DNA of 28,010 nt from NCBI GenBank assembly GCA_025201365.1, contig JAIXMF010000169.1, positions 1-28,010 of the forward strand. Direction: 5' to 3'. This stretch comes from Syncephalis plumigaleata (taxonomy: Eukaryota > Zoopagomycota > Zoopagomycetes > Zoopagales > Piptocephalidaceae). The notes under the pieces were generated by a model. That model was given only the letters and a program-made list of their open reading frames with translations. It was not told where the DNA came from and searched no databases. Positions 1 through 11,816 of the stretch are shown here, piece by piece (positions within the stretch are counted from its first letter, which is position 1; the number at the start of each line of letters is the position of its first letter). The translations under genes and the position numbers were made by a program.

Positions 1-2092
<2,092 letters not shown>

Positions 2093-2295
2093 AGTAAGTA
2101 GATAATTGGATGACGAGTATAAAGTTGGATAAACGCGAGTATAGCAGTTGTAGTAGCAGTAGTATAAACGGAATGTGGACAAGTGAAAGAGTGAAAGAAT
2201 GAAAGAGTGAGTGAGCGAGTGAGTGAGATCATCACGTCATCACGTTAAGCAACTCCTCTTTATTTTCCTCTCTCTCTCTCTTGCTCTCTAATACA
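2093..2295. promoter_or_regulatory. Shared divergent promoter region RPT1 / GPI2
   Basis: 203 bp separate the two start codons. The GPI2 side ends in a CT-rich leader (CTCTCTCTCTCTTGCTCTCT). The RPT1 side is CT-rich in its own sense direction (CACTCACTC and TTTCATTC runs). No TATA box and no proteasome-type GGTGGCAAA element was seen. That this acts as a bidirectional promoter is inferred from spacing only. Confidence 0.5.
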
Positions 2296-3859
2296 ATGTG
2301 GGCAACTTACTGCCCAGTCGATGGTTGTACATTCCAGGATAACGAGCAGCAATGTACTCAATGCGGCTACCCACGGCAAGTCATTACTAGTCTTCAACTA
2401 GATATTTATGTATGCATGTGTGCATGTATACTAACAGAAAATATGTATAGACCGTGGTTAACCCCATCAGCATCGCCTAATGCTGCTGCTGAAGCTAGAA
2501 AGTTATCCGTGCTACGTCGTCCATCGGAACCGCTGCCGAGTACCACGCCCACCTCGGAGCATTCGTGGTCATCTGAGCGTGTTCTATTCCGTAAAGTACT
2601 TTATATGAAACAGCCCTATCCGGACAACTATGTTGATGTCACTTTCTTGGAGCATCTTCAGCGTAACGGTAACTATACAGTTTGCTCCTTCCTCGTTGGA
2701 ATGATGCATCATTTTTTGATTATTGATAATAATTCAACTTTCTATTTATCTATCAATACAGCCAATCTACGTGTTCGCGACTACTGGACAACCGTGCAAG
2801 ATTTTAGCGTTATCCTGCAACATGCCACAAGCGTACTCATATTTGTTGCCGTATTTATACTGCTCTACACGGAACGTTTATCGTCGACTTTATTAATATG
2901 GATGGGCACACTATTTACCATTGCTGGCTATGTATTCTGGGATATTAGCATAAGACGTATTGATGCAGCGTATCAAGTACAGCGTAAGTCGACAAATCAT
3001 CATGCACATTAACGGAACAATCTAATGATGATGCTGGCACACGGCAACAATAGGACTACGCACATTGAAGAGTGCCTTCTTTATCTTTGCTACACTATTA
3101 GGATTATCGCCTATTCTGCGTATTCTCACTAAAGATATCAGTGTTGATACAATCTGGGCCATGACTGTCTGTATGTTCCTGGCCAATATGTTAATGCACG
3201 ACTATGGTCCAGGTGTACGTGGCAGTACTCAGTAAGCAACTACCCTACTCTACAATACTAGTAGCGACACATACTGATTTTGAGATAATGACGTGTAGAT
3301 TCTCTGGTGCCATGTCCACCAATACAGCTATATTTGCATCGGTGTTGCTCGCCTCTCGACTAGATAATAACATTGATGTATTTGCTCTAACTTCTATGGC
3401 CGTTGAATGGTTTGCACTACTTCCAATACTTCGTCGTCAATTCAAGGTAAGAGAGAGCGAGAGAGCGAGCGAATCAATATCCATTCAATTGATCATCATC
3501 GGCTTATTATACTATGTATACATCGGATAGCGATTATCAAGACGTTATAGCAACATCTTTACCTGTATTCTTGTTATCATGTGCACTATCATGTATTATC
3601 ATATCTCATGGCCATTGATGCTTATCTACGTGACAGCCTGCCTATTTATTACTTTTGTATGTACGTGGTGGCTTATCTCCATACAAAAATACAAAAAGTA
3701 AGTATATTCATATAAAATGTGGAACTAGTATCCAGTGCTACTGTTGCTGTTGCTGTTGCCATAACTAACAATATAACAATATGTAATGCTAGTGAAATTC
3801 ATGGACCATGGGATGAAGCTCGACCACAACTACAACGCCATATTACCGCATCCGATTAG
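2296..3859 (+). CDS. GPI2: GPI-GlcNAc transferase subunit Gpi2/PIG-C, with an N-terminal zinc-ribbon-like extension
   Basis: Multi-pass ER membrane subunit of the enzyme that adds GlcNAc to phosphatidylinositol, the first step of GPI-anchor synthesis. Exons: 2296-2375, 2451-2668, 2762-2983, 3054-3231, 3299-3446, 3531-3697, 3793-3859; 359 residues, phases consistent. Family marks: KVLYMKQPYPDNYVDVTFL, several hydrophobic segments, MSTNTAIFASVLLASRL, and the C-terminal EIHGPWDEA. Human and yeast proteins are about 280-300 residues. The extra N-terminus here carries CPVDGC-x9-CTQCGYPR, a four-cysteine ribbon-like motif, then a Ser/Pro-rich linker. Intron 1 (2376-2450) is GC-AG with a GCAAGT donor and an exact TACTAAC branch site. 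It is 75 nt long and free of in-frame stops, so retention would add 25 residues. The ATG at 2296 is the first in a CT-rich leader. The gene converges on SUS1; the stop codons are 40 bp apart. Confidence 0.93.
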
Positions 3860-3898
3860 AACATGTGCTGCACTGGCTTAGCATACCAATTAACTTAT

Positions 3899-4460
3899 TT
3901 AATCATCCGATATCCGCTGCTTCATGAATTCTTGTAGACGACTGACGATATCGGTTAATATCTCTGGAGGTACATCGGCTGTAGAATTGTGAAATATTAT
4001 AGAATAAATATTGTTCATTAGCAACCGATGTTCATTTACTTGCCGATATATGGATATATGGATATATCTATAATGACTACTCGATACTCACCTAGTGCAC
4101 TCGGTTTGGTCTCGTTCATTAACTGATTCACGGTAACATTCTCGATACCTTTGCTGCGTATCACATCTATACGGAAGAGAATAGACGTGTATGAATACCT
4201 ACTTGTCAATAGTCTAGCATAGTACTGCTCAGTATACGGTCCTACCTTTAGCACGCTTCTGTACACGATCTACCCAGCCAGTTTCAGTTAAGCGTTGTTG
4301 CAAGTGCTGCTTAAGACTAGTAATATTCCAGTAAATAAAGGCAATTCAATCTATATACATACACACGTAATAGCTCGTTATACCTGTCATATTCACCGGA
4401 TTCCGCTAGTTGTTGGTTGATAAACGCCCGGAAACGCTCTTCTTCTTCCTTACCAATCAT
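3899..4460 (-). CDS. SUS1: Sus1/ENY2 (SAGA deubiquitinase module and TREX-2 subunit)
   Basis: Small helical protein shared by the SAGA histone H2B deubiquitinase module and the TREX-2 mRNA export complex at the nuclear pore. Exons (minus): 4460-4384, 4316-4246, 4166-4092, 3978-3899; 100 residues, all phases agree. Recognised by AFINQQLAESGEYDR, then LTETGWVDRV, then KGIENVTVNQL, then PPEILTDIVSRLQEF, which follow the order and spacing of human ENY2 (101 residues). The start ATG at 4460 is preceded only by non-homologous sequence. The gene is divergent from the NDUFS6-like gene (150 bp between ATGs) and converges on GPI2. Confidence 0.92.
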
Positions 4461-4610
4461 TGCTTGTATACCTGGCTATGTGATGGCAAAGCGAAAAGTG
4501 GAAAGAAAACGGATAGCGATAATAATAATGATATAGGTTGAGGTAATAGAGAAGAGTGAGTATTACGGCGTAGCTTAATCTTTTCTCCTTTTTCTTTAGT
4601 TAACTTCATC
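4461..4610. promoter_or_regulatory. Shared divergent promoter region SUS1 / NDUFS6
   Basis: 150 bp between start codons. The NDUFS6 leader is T/C-rich (TTTTCTCCTTTTTCTTTAG). No TATA box was seen. The bidirectional role is inferred from spacing. Confidence 0.45.
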
Positions 4611-5319
4611 ATGCTTCGTTCTCTTACTTTGGTCGGCAAGCGTCCAGCATGGACGTTGCTGCGTCGTTTCCAGTCAAATGTACCGGCTAATCCGCTTGTA
4701 GGCAAGGATGTGGCGGAACAGGCACCTAATCGCACTCAAGTTTGGAGTAAAAATCAACGTGAACGTTCAGTGGCAATTGATAATGCGCGATTTGAACAGA
4801 CAGATTTGGCCGCGCAGGTAAGCTTGCAGTTAACTGGGCTAGCGAGTAGATATTGACTCGTGATGCTTTCTCGTTAATAGCCTAGACCTATGGCGGCTAT
4901 CGATCTTATTGCCGAGATTCCGGTAGTTCAAGTAGCAGGTCGTAAAGCAGTATGCAACGGTGGTTAGTATACATACACACTAGCAAGAATAAAGTAGATA
5001 TGCGCGTATATAATATAACCATTCTATCTATTATCTACTAGGTGGCGGTGCTCTAGGCCATCCAAGAGTCTATATCAACCTGGTAAGTTCATATTAGCTC
5101 ACTATATAATCGCGTGACTCTATCGACATCATTGCTAAACTGTACATACGATGCATATAGGATGAAGGCAAACCACAAGCATGCGGCTACTGTAAGTAAT
5201 TGATCCTACACATAGTGATATCATATACTGTTACTATTGCTGTTAATAATAATAATAACAACAACATGCTTATAGGTGGACTACGATTCCAACAAGAACC
5301 TCATCACCATCATCATTGA
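4611..5319 (+). CDS. NADH dehydrogenase (complex I) Fe-S protein 6 / NDUFS6 zinc-finger subunit, mitochondrial
   Basis: Accessory subunit of the N-module of respiratory complex I that binds one zinc ion. Exons: 4611-4817, 4881-4962, 5042-5082, 5161-5191, 5276-5319; 134 residues. The first about 30 residues are basic, hydroxylated and free of acidic residues (MLRSLTLVGKRPAWTLLRRF), fitting a mitochondrial presequence. The CHCC zinc-finger end is clear: AVCNGGGGALGHPRVYINL, then ACGYCGLRF. In NDUFS6 the zinc is held by this C, H, C, C set. The protein ends in a run of five histidines, as animal NDUFS6 ends in a short His run. Presence of this subunit shows the organism has complex I, unlike Saccharomyces. 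Confidence 0.93.
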
Positions 5320-5661
5320 TTATTTCATTCAACAAGTAACATTCGAAATAGCCATGAATTGCACAATAAATAAATGGTTCATTCACATACACATGTATAT
5401 ATGTGTATTGACAATATAGCATAGACTATTCGATGCAGATAGATGTTAGTTTCCATAACAACATTACATTTGATGCACATGTGCGGCTTTGCATTATTGC
5501 CATCGTTTATTGGTAGATACATCTACCATGTTCTTTGCTATCTGCAGTACATGCTAATGACACGGTGAACTTTAATACTCGTTACGTTCTCGTCAATCGA
5601 ACTAATATACCATATTGTCATCTCTTCTTCTTGCTAGTTCCCTTATCTTATTGTTGCTACA
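5320..5661. other. Intergenic, no gene seen
   Basis: 342 bp between the NDUFS6 stop and the acyltransferase ATG. AT-rich. It holds a CACATGTATATATGTGT-like inverted stretch near 5390-5405 and a pyrimidine-rich run (TCTCTTCTTCTTGC) about 30 bases before the next ATG. Nothing coding is supported. Confidence 0.6.
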
Positions 5662-6990
5662 ATGACTATTGACTACACGGAAGTCTGGATAACGCCAGAG
5701 GATGATACATCCAACCAGCAGACATATCAACTAAGCCATACTGACTATTTGGTCCCTCCATCTTGTCCACAACGATTTCTATTCTATAAGAATCACAACA
5801 ATGTTACTGATTTTATGCCAACGGATGTGTTAATCAAAGCGTTACGCAACACATTAAAACACTATCCTATGTTGTATGGACGACTTGTTTTCAGTGAGAA
5901 CGGCGAATACGAGGTACAGCCATCATCGAGAGGCATTCGCTTTATTGAAGCATTTTCAAAGGATGACATTTCGATATATGAACCTCATTGGCCACAAGAT
6001 TCATTTCCACCGGAGTGGCAGGCAATCGCTGACTATCCATCGGATGAGCCTCCGTTATTCGCGGTGAAACTAACACGTTTTGCCAATAACTCGGGTTTAG
6101 TCTTGACGGTGGGATGCGACCATTATATGGCCGATGAAGAGGGTTTCGTCCTACTGCTAAAGACATGGGCCGCACTAGTTCGTGGGGAAACACCGCCACT
6201 ACCAAGTCATGATCGTCATTTATTACGACTTTCTTCAATGCCAAAAGGACCATCAGAGAAGCATCTACCGGCTATTATCGAGCAATTACATTACGGTAAT
6301 CGATTGGAGGATGGACGAGTGCTTACCCTTTATTTCAGTCCGGAGAAGTTGGCTCACTTGAAAAAGACAGCCATCGAGTTGATTGATCCAAGTGAACGTG
6401 CCACCGAATGGTTCTCCACCCTAGATGTCCTTCTGATGTTAGTATGGCGTGCCACTATTAGAGCACGACAACTTCCGGAAACACATTTGCTAATCAAAGG
6501 TGCCACTGTGAATATGCGGTCTTGTCTGCCTGATCTTCCGGAAAACTACTTTGGCAATACGGTGGCATTCAGTCGATTCCCTATGACGGTGAAAGATGTT
6601 CTTAGTCAAGATATAGGTAAACTATCTGCCTTGTATCGCAAGTCCATCAACGCTGTAAAGAGCAAGGAAAAGTCAGTATGGATCGATAAGGCCGAGATTG
6701 ACAAGGAAAAGCCATTATTGGAGAGACTCGTCAACTGGTTGAGCCATCTCGATCTACTTAGTTCAGATTGGTCAAAATTCGACTGTTCCTGTATTGATTT
6801 CGGTGCTGGCAGACCAGTACGTTATCGATGCTACATATATCCATTACGTGTTCTTGCTCTTATACATGATGTCCCATCATCAGATAATGACAAACCTGGA
6901 CTTGAAGTATGCCTTACTATTGAGAAGCAACACTACGATCGTTTTGTTAATGACAAGGAACTTATGGCATATGTCACATTTCTTGGTTAA
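5662..6990 (+). CDS. BAHD-like (PF02458 transferase family) acyl-CoA-dependent acyltransferase, intronless
   Basis: Single open frame of 442 residues. Catalytic HxxxD is present as H154-YMA-D158 (GCDHYMADEEG), where the His is the general base in the family. The structural DFGWG motif appears as D379-F-G-A-G383, with Ala replacing Trp. Two CAT-like halves, with motif 1 near the end of the first and DFGAG late in the second, and the total length fit BAHD and fungal trichothecene-acetyltransferase-like proteins. There is no signal peptide, so a cytosolic enzyme is likely. The substrate cannot be read from sequence. Unlike nearly every other gene here it has no intron, although it is the second longest protein in the first 15 kb. 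That could mean retroposition, horizontal acquisition or simple intron loss. It stands alone, with no biosynthetic partners beside it. Confidence 0.85.
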   Translation: MTIDYTEVWITPEDDTSNQQTYQLSHTDYLVPPSCPQRFLFYKNHNNVTDFMPTDVLIKALRNTLKHYPMLYGRLVFSENGEYEVQPSSRGIRFIEAFSKDDISIYEPHWPQDSFPPEWQAIADYPSDEPPLFAVKLTRFANNSGLVLTVGCDHYMADEEGFVLLLKTWAALVRGETPPLPSHDRHLLRLSSMPKGPSEKHLPAIIEQLHYGNRLEDGRVLTLYFSPEKLAHLKKTAIELIDPSERATEWFSTLDVLLMLVWRATIRARQLPETHLLIKGATVNMRSCLPDLPENYFGNTVAFSRFPMTVKDVLSQDIGKLSALYRKSINAVKSKEKSVWIDKAEIDKEKPLLERLVNWLSHLDLLSSDWSKFDCSCIDFGAGRPVRYRCYIYPLRVLALIHDVPSSDNDKPGLEVCLTIEKQHYDRFVNDKELMAYVTFLG

Positions 6991-7312
6991 TTGCTAATAA
7001 TCAGATGTTGTACATATACAGTACATAAAGTAACAATGATATAATGAATGATTACATGCAATATTGATTTCTATATGTTAGAACATAGCTAGTTTAGTAT
7101 GTAAATGGCATGATTAAGTAAAGTAATTCCCTATTGTGTATTATCAATCAAATGTGACTAATATTATGATTTCCCCTTGAATTTACACGTCGTCAAGTAA
7201 CATCATCGTCATCATCATCATCATCATTCGAGATCAATATACAAGCTGTTTATTTGATTATCCATCCATCCATCCATCCATCCGTTCATCTACCTACTTA
7301 TAACATTCAAGC
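6991..7312. other. Intergenic with microsatellites
   Basis: 322 bp, AT-rich. Contains a CAT/ATC trinucleotide run at about 7201-7227 and a TCCA tetranucleotide run at 7261-7282, just upstream of the SmD2 start. No gene seen. Confidence 0.6.
7261..7282. repeat. TCCA tetranucleotide repeat upstream of SmD2
   Basis: Five and a half TCCA units, about 30 bases before the proposed SmD2 ATG. Confidence 0.9.
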
Positions 7313-7896
7313 ATGAGGTAGGTATTCAATGTTTATAGGATATTCATCAGCATCATTAGAGTAGCATCATAATGATATGCTAATTGTTGGATGTCAACGT
7401 ACAAAATATACACGACCTCATCTAAACAGTCATCAGCATTACTAATTATCATTTACTATGATCGCATTCGTGCCTCTTTCTATTCTAGTGCGACAATTGC
7501 AGCAAAACCAAAGTCGGAATTGACAGAAGAGGAGTTGCGAAAGTTGGAAGAGGAGGAATTCAACACTGGCCCACTCTCCGTACTTCAACAAGCAGTACGT
7601 AATAATACTCAGGTACTTATCAGTTGCCGTAATAATCACAAGCTATTGGCGCGTGTCAAGGCATTTGATCGACACTGTAATATGGTACTTGAGAATGTCA
7701 AAGAGATGTGGTCAGAGGCACCAAGAGCTGCTAAGGGACAGAAAAAGTCCAAACCTGTCAATAAGGATCGATTCATTAGTAAGATGTTTTTACGCGGTGA
7801 CTCGGTCATTCTTGGTAAGTAGTAGCAATATTCATACGCTCATTCATTAGTGCTCATTTCATTTCCCTTCTTATAGTTCTCCGTAACACGGTGTAA
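7313..7896 (+). CDS. Small nuclear ribonucleoprotein Sm D2
   Basis: Core Sm ring protein of the spliceosomal snRNPs. Proposed exons: 7313-7317, 7489-7814, 7877-7896; 116 residues (human SmD2 has 118). The body is nearly identical to the family: [20 protein letters not shown], then [16 protein letters not shown], then [20 protein letters not shown], ending VLRNTV. The Sm1 and Sm2 motifs are intact. The start is an inference. The long exon opens at a TCTAG acceptor (7488) in phase 2, and the only good partner found is ATGAG at 7313-7317 before a GTAGGT donor, giving [17 protein letters not shown]. This makes a five-base first coding exon and a 171-base intron, long for this region. The body is certain; the first exon is moderately sure. 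Confidence 0.92.
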
Positions 7897-8147
7897 TTAA
7901 AATTACATGCTATATATCAGCTAGTCATTTATATTGTTTTAATACTACAATTATATTTCAACATAAATCATAGGGTAACACTGTTCTATTGTAAAAGTGA
8001 TTTATAATGAATTCAAATGGTTAATATTGTTAAAGCATAGTATAGTCATATCAATACAAAATACGTAGATTGATATTCAATAATCAATTAGAGAAAACAA
8101 CAAGTTGACACTAATAAATTACAGTAGTATTTATTGTAAGCTATTCA

Positions 8148-8891
8148 CTATTCGCTATCATCATCACTATCATCATCACTATCATCGCTTGACTCATTTT
8201 CAGATACCATAATAATTTGAGGTGGTGATGTAGTAGTATTTGTATTAGATGATGTGCCTGGTAAACATATCTCTGGTATATTCTCCTCGGCATCAGCATG
8301 TTTCTTTTCCAACACGCCTAAACCTAGATTCTATATTATTCCTAGTGATTAATAACGTTTTCTTGTATATATTTCATTTCTTGTTAAATATTCGTATTAC
8401 CATTTCTATATATTCCTCGTCATCTGATACTGCTTCTATATCAAATTGTTGTGGATCTGCCTCCACCTGATGGAGTAATACTTGATTGGCTTGCTCCATC
8501 TGTGGTAGGAATGCGGCCACTTTAGACAACACTATAACATATGGCATATGAGCAATTGAACTACTCTATTCATTGTCTATATAGTCATCATTCTTACTTA
8601 CAATCATTGGGTGCGGAAATACGTGTAATATTAGGTTTAGTCATGGAAGGTGGTGATGCCATCTCAACATCGCTATCATCATCATCACTATCATGGATAT
8701 GAGCATTATCCTTGTCATTGATTGTTGTAGAAATATTTAGTCGTTGTGCTATTCAATTCATTAGCAATACAGCTGGATAAAAAAATAGAGTGCAATGATA
8801 TAAGCTTACCCAAGGAGGATGAAGACGAGCCAATATTAAGCAAGTCTTGCGATGTTTTTGTGTCATTCTTGTCAGATATCATACGTGACAT
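8148..8891 (-). CDS. NOPCHAP1/C12orf45-like protein (DUF4598), likely snoRNP assembly factor
   Basis: Exons (minus): 8891-8810, 8748-8602, 8531-8401, 8330-8148; 180 residues, phases consistent. The recognisable core is LLSKVAAFLPQMEQANQVLL, then SDDEEYIEMNLGLGVLE. This matches my recollection of the DUF4598 pattern of human C12orf45 (NOPCHAP1), which links the box C/D protein NOP58 to the R2TP chaperone. That function is carried over by family and not seen here. The N-terminus has an SSSSSL patch, the middle an acidic stretch (DSDDDDSDVE), and the C-terminus a strongly acidic Ser/Asp tail ending DDDSDDDSE. The gene is divergent from RRP45 (226 bp between ATGs) and convergent with SmD2 (251 bp between ends). 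The family call rests on a short core. Confidence 0.72.
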
Positions 8892-9117
8892 TGTTGCTGT
8901 ATATATATATGATAGTAGAACCACGAATAATAACCCTTATACTAGTGTATGGTTATAACAATGACAGAATAGAAACGAGACAATGAAAGAGGAAAGAAAG
9001 GTTAGTCGACAATAGTCTCGATTATTGTGTTGTGTTTTTTGTTTTTTTTTTCTTCGCGTTCGTCAACGAATTTCTTCTTTTCTTGATATTGTTGTATTTC
9101 GTTCATCTTGTCACATC
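8892..9117. promoter_or_regulatory. Shared divergent promoter region NOPCHAP1-like / RRP45
   Basis: 226 bp between start codons. It includes a T-run and pyrimidine-rich RRP45 leader at about 9031-9112. Both flanking genes act in nucleolar RNA processing, so shared control is plausible but is an inference. Confidence 0.45.
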
Positions 9118-10348
9118 ATGCCGAGGGAGATAGAACCGTCCACCAATGAACGTGAATTCGTTCTAGCAGCACTAGCTCAGGGCAAACGTGTTGATGGCCG
9201 TACACCCTATGATATGCGTATGATAGATATTCAACTGGGTCCTGCCTATGGTTTGGCCGAGATTGCTCTTGGTAAAACGCGGTAAGCAACGGCAACCTTA
9301 ATACTGGTAGTTACTAGTGTACACTTCCATAAACTAATTTATACGCGGGTACTATTAGGGTAGTGGCAAAGGTCGCCGCGCAAGTAGTGCGTCCCTATCC
9401 CGATCGTCCCAATGAAGGACAGTGTCAAATAAGCTTGGAATTGTCATCGATGGCTTCGCCCACCATTGAGACAGGTCGGTGAGTAGGGTATGACATGGTA
9501 GCACGACTATTGAGGTAATAATGCTTGCTTCCTTTTTGTATTTATTGCATATCGTAGATTGTCGGAAGAGGAGGTACTAGTAACACGTGTATTGGAGAAA
9601 GCAATTCGACAGAGTCGCGCAGTAGACACGGAAAGTCTATGTATTCTAGCGGGAGAGAAGGTAATCTTTATTCATTCATTTATTCATCATTTTATTGTAA
9701 ACAATCGCTACAACTGCTTATCATCGCTGTTAGGTTTGGTCGATTCGTGTTGATATTCATGTTCTTGATCATTACGGCAACTTGATTGACTGTGCTACAA
9801 TGGCCGCAATGGCCGCACTCCTACACTTCCGTCGACCGGATGTAACCATTGTTGGCGAGGATGTTACAGTGGTATGTAGTTATGCAACCTGCTAGTAATG
9901 TAATACTTACAATTGACTCGATTGATTAATTAGCATTCGTTGGAAGAACGTAATCCCGTGCCATTATCTTTGCATCATATTCCAGTTTGTGTTAGTTTCG
10001 GATTTTTCGAACAAGGGTAAGTAGAGGTAGATAGTTATTGCCGTATTATATCATTGACACGATGTTCTACAAAGTGAACAACTTGTCGTGGATCCCAGTT
10101 ACCTAGAGGAACGATTACAAGACGGCGATATGACGGTAACTGTCAACACACATCGCGAGTTGTGTGCCTTGTCCAAAGCAGGTGGTGCACCCTTACCCTC
10201 TGGACAGATACTACGCTGTATTCAGTTGGCCACCGCTAAAGGAGCCGAGATAACAGAGCTTATTCAAAATGCTGTACGTGAATCATTAACCAAACTGTTA
10301 CCAGGTGGTCAGAAAGGCGGCGGTGGCGGTATTGGTCTTGATCGATAA
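9118..10348 (+). CDS. RRP45: Exosome complex subunit Rrp45 (EXOSC9), RNase PH fold
   Basis: Non-catalytic RNase PH-type ring subunit of the RNA exosome, acting in nucleus and cytoplasm in 3' processing and decay. Exons: 9118-9281, 9359-9478, 9558-9660, 9734-9871, 9934-10016, 10075-10348; 293 residues, phases consistent (yeast Rrp45 is about 305). Diagnostic stretches follow EXOSC9: GKRVDGRTPYDMR, then DTESLCILAGEKVWSIRVD, then NPVPLSLHHIPVCVSFGFF, then VVDPSYLEERLQDG. These separate it from Rrp42 and Rrp43. It lacks the long acidic tail of animal EXOSC9 and instead ends in a Gly-rich GGQKGGGGGIGLDR. The last acceptor is CAAAG. The gene converges on ORM1, with 415 bp between stops. Confidence 0.94.
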
Positions 10349-10763
10349 TGAATTATGCTTATTATTACTATACTATTTGTTATTTCAAATTAAATGAACA
10401 TTACAATGATATCTCATCTTGAATTACAGTATTATAACTTTGTACATCAATCATAATAACACTTTAATATTATACTAATTTATTGATTAATTGATTGATA
10501 ATAGATAGATAAATGAATAGATGAATAGATGAATAGATTGATATAGAATTAGTATATATCATCTTAGCAAACACACTGACAATCATGGAATTCGACTTTT
10601 AGCATAGTCGGTCAATATCATAGAATCAATAATATTGACGATAAAGAAAAGAAAGAGAGAGAGAGAGAAAGGGGAGGGTGATAGCCATGTATATCATCCT
10701 ATCATTGATCCATTTATAGTTTGCGATCAATAATAATAATCATCGACTGGATGACATTTTAAT
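10349..10763. other. Convergent intergenic region RRP45 / ORM1
   Basis: 415 bp of AT-rich sequence at two gene ends. Contains TAGA/TGAATAGA-type repeats at about 10500-10535 and a GA run at about 10651-10668. Presumably 3' UTRs. No gene seen. Confidence 0.6.
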
Positions 10764-11816
10764 TTACGGGTCCACCTTATTGATGCCAAAGATACGAACA
10801 CGATGCATGGATGGCAGCTTGCCTACTAATACTGCGAGCAATGAAATGAAATTAACACAGAATGTCGGCACATCATAATGCGTGTAGTGTGTACTCATTA
10901 AGAACCTAGTAGTAGTATTAACGCGTCAGTATACAAAGTAGATGATGTTTGTTCATTCACTTTATCTCCACTTACAATATGGTAGGGACAGCAGTGAGGA
11001 ATTTACGCGTTGGCGTGAATTGTTGTCCATCATCGATCTGTTCCCAAAGTGTTAAACCATCACTATCACCTTGATCGAATCGGAAAGGTGCGCCCAATGT
11101 CCAATGGAACATGAAAAAGGTAATCTATGGCGTAGAGGAAGAGTAAGTGATTAGTATCAATCTATCAATCTATTTGTTTATGTATTAGGTATTATTATGA
11201 TGCATATAATAGATATTCTATTTAACTCCTAATATGTCTTATTATCTACCCATCGGATTCATGCCGATAACTCCGGATTAAATCGATAATAGGCATGAAT
11301 GATTATTACTCAGTATTGCTTAATAGACACGTGTAAGCATGTGTGTGGTACGCGCTTACACTGTCATTCAACTCATTCATATCCATATGCATAGAGGCAT
11401 ACGTATGTATGAGTATAGAAGCATGCCCCTGGCATGAATAGTCATAATATGTACATCAATGCAAGCTACATGGATAACTTGCATTCATATACATAATAAT
11501 AATAGAGTATACCCTAACTTACCAAGTTATAACTAAGTAGTGTTAGTGTCCAGCTGGATTCGGTAGTTGTGCCTGGAAGTGACGAGAAGAACAGCTTCAT
11601 AGCCACGACGAAAAAGACATGCACCATCCATGCACCTAGTACAAATGTCATCAGTTAAGTTAGTATAATATGCGTTGCAATAGGAGGAATGATAAAGTAT
11701 GGCTACTTACCTCGATAGTTTACCCAGGAGGAATTGGGATTGACCTGCGAGCCAGAACTACTACGACGACGATGATGACCAGGTCGCTTGGGAACAGACG
11801 CGTCTGGTAGAGCCAT
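10764..11816 (-). CDS. ORM1: Orm1/ORMDL family sphingolipid homeostasis protein
   Basis: ER membrane regulator that binds and restrains serine palmitoyltransferase. Exons (minus): 11816-11711, 11635-11523, 11124-10976, 10905-10764; 169 residues, phases consistent. The core is unmistakable: NPNSSWVNYRGAWMVHVFF, then SYNLITFFMFHWTLGAPF, then DGLTLWEQIDDGQQFTPTRK, then PSMHRVRIFGINK. Human ORMDLs have 153 residues. The extra N-terminus holds R16-R-R-S-S-S21, which fits the RxRxxS target of Ypk-type kinases and resembles the Ser cluster through which yeast Orm proteins are inhibited by phosphorylation. That regulation is inferred. Intron 2 (11125-11522, 398 nt) is several times longer than any other intron in the window and is listed separately. 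Confidence 0.95.
11125..11522 (-). other. Long structured intron 2 of ORM1 with four hairpins
   Basis: Seen directly: four perfect inverted repeats in 230 bp. They are 11257-11265 with 11292-11300 (9 bp, ATTCATGCC/GGCATGAAT); 11331-11338 with 11354-11361 (8 bp, GTGTAAGC/GCTTACAC); 11422-11427 with 11431-11436 (6 bp, CATGCC/GGCATG, 3-nt loop); and 11458-11465 with 11478-11485 (8 bp, AATGCAAG/CTTGCATT). Two stems share CATGCC. No convincing box C/D pair was found, and an H/ACA snoRNA is not excluded. The donor is GTAAGT and the acceptor CCATAG. Function unknown. Confidence 0.7.

Noticed and set aside
5942-6253. Minus-strand ORF of 103 codons
   Set aside because: Antisense shadow of the acyltransferase frame, no recognisable product.
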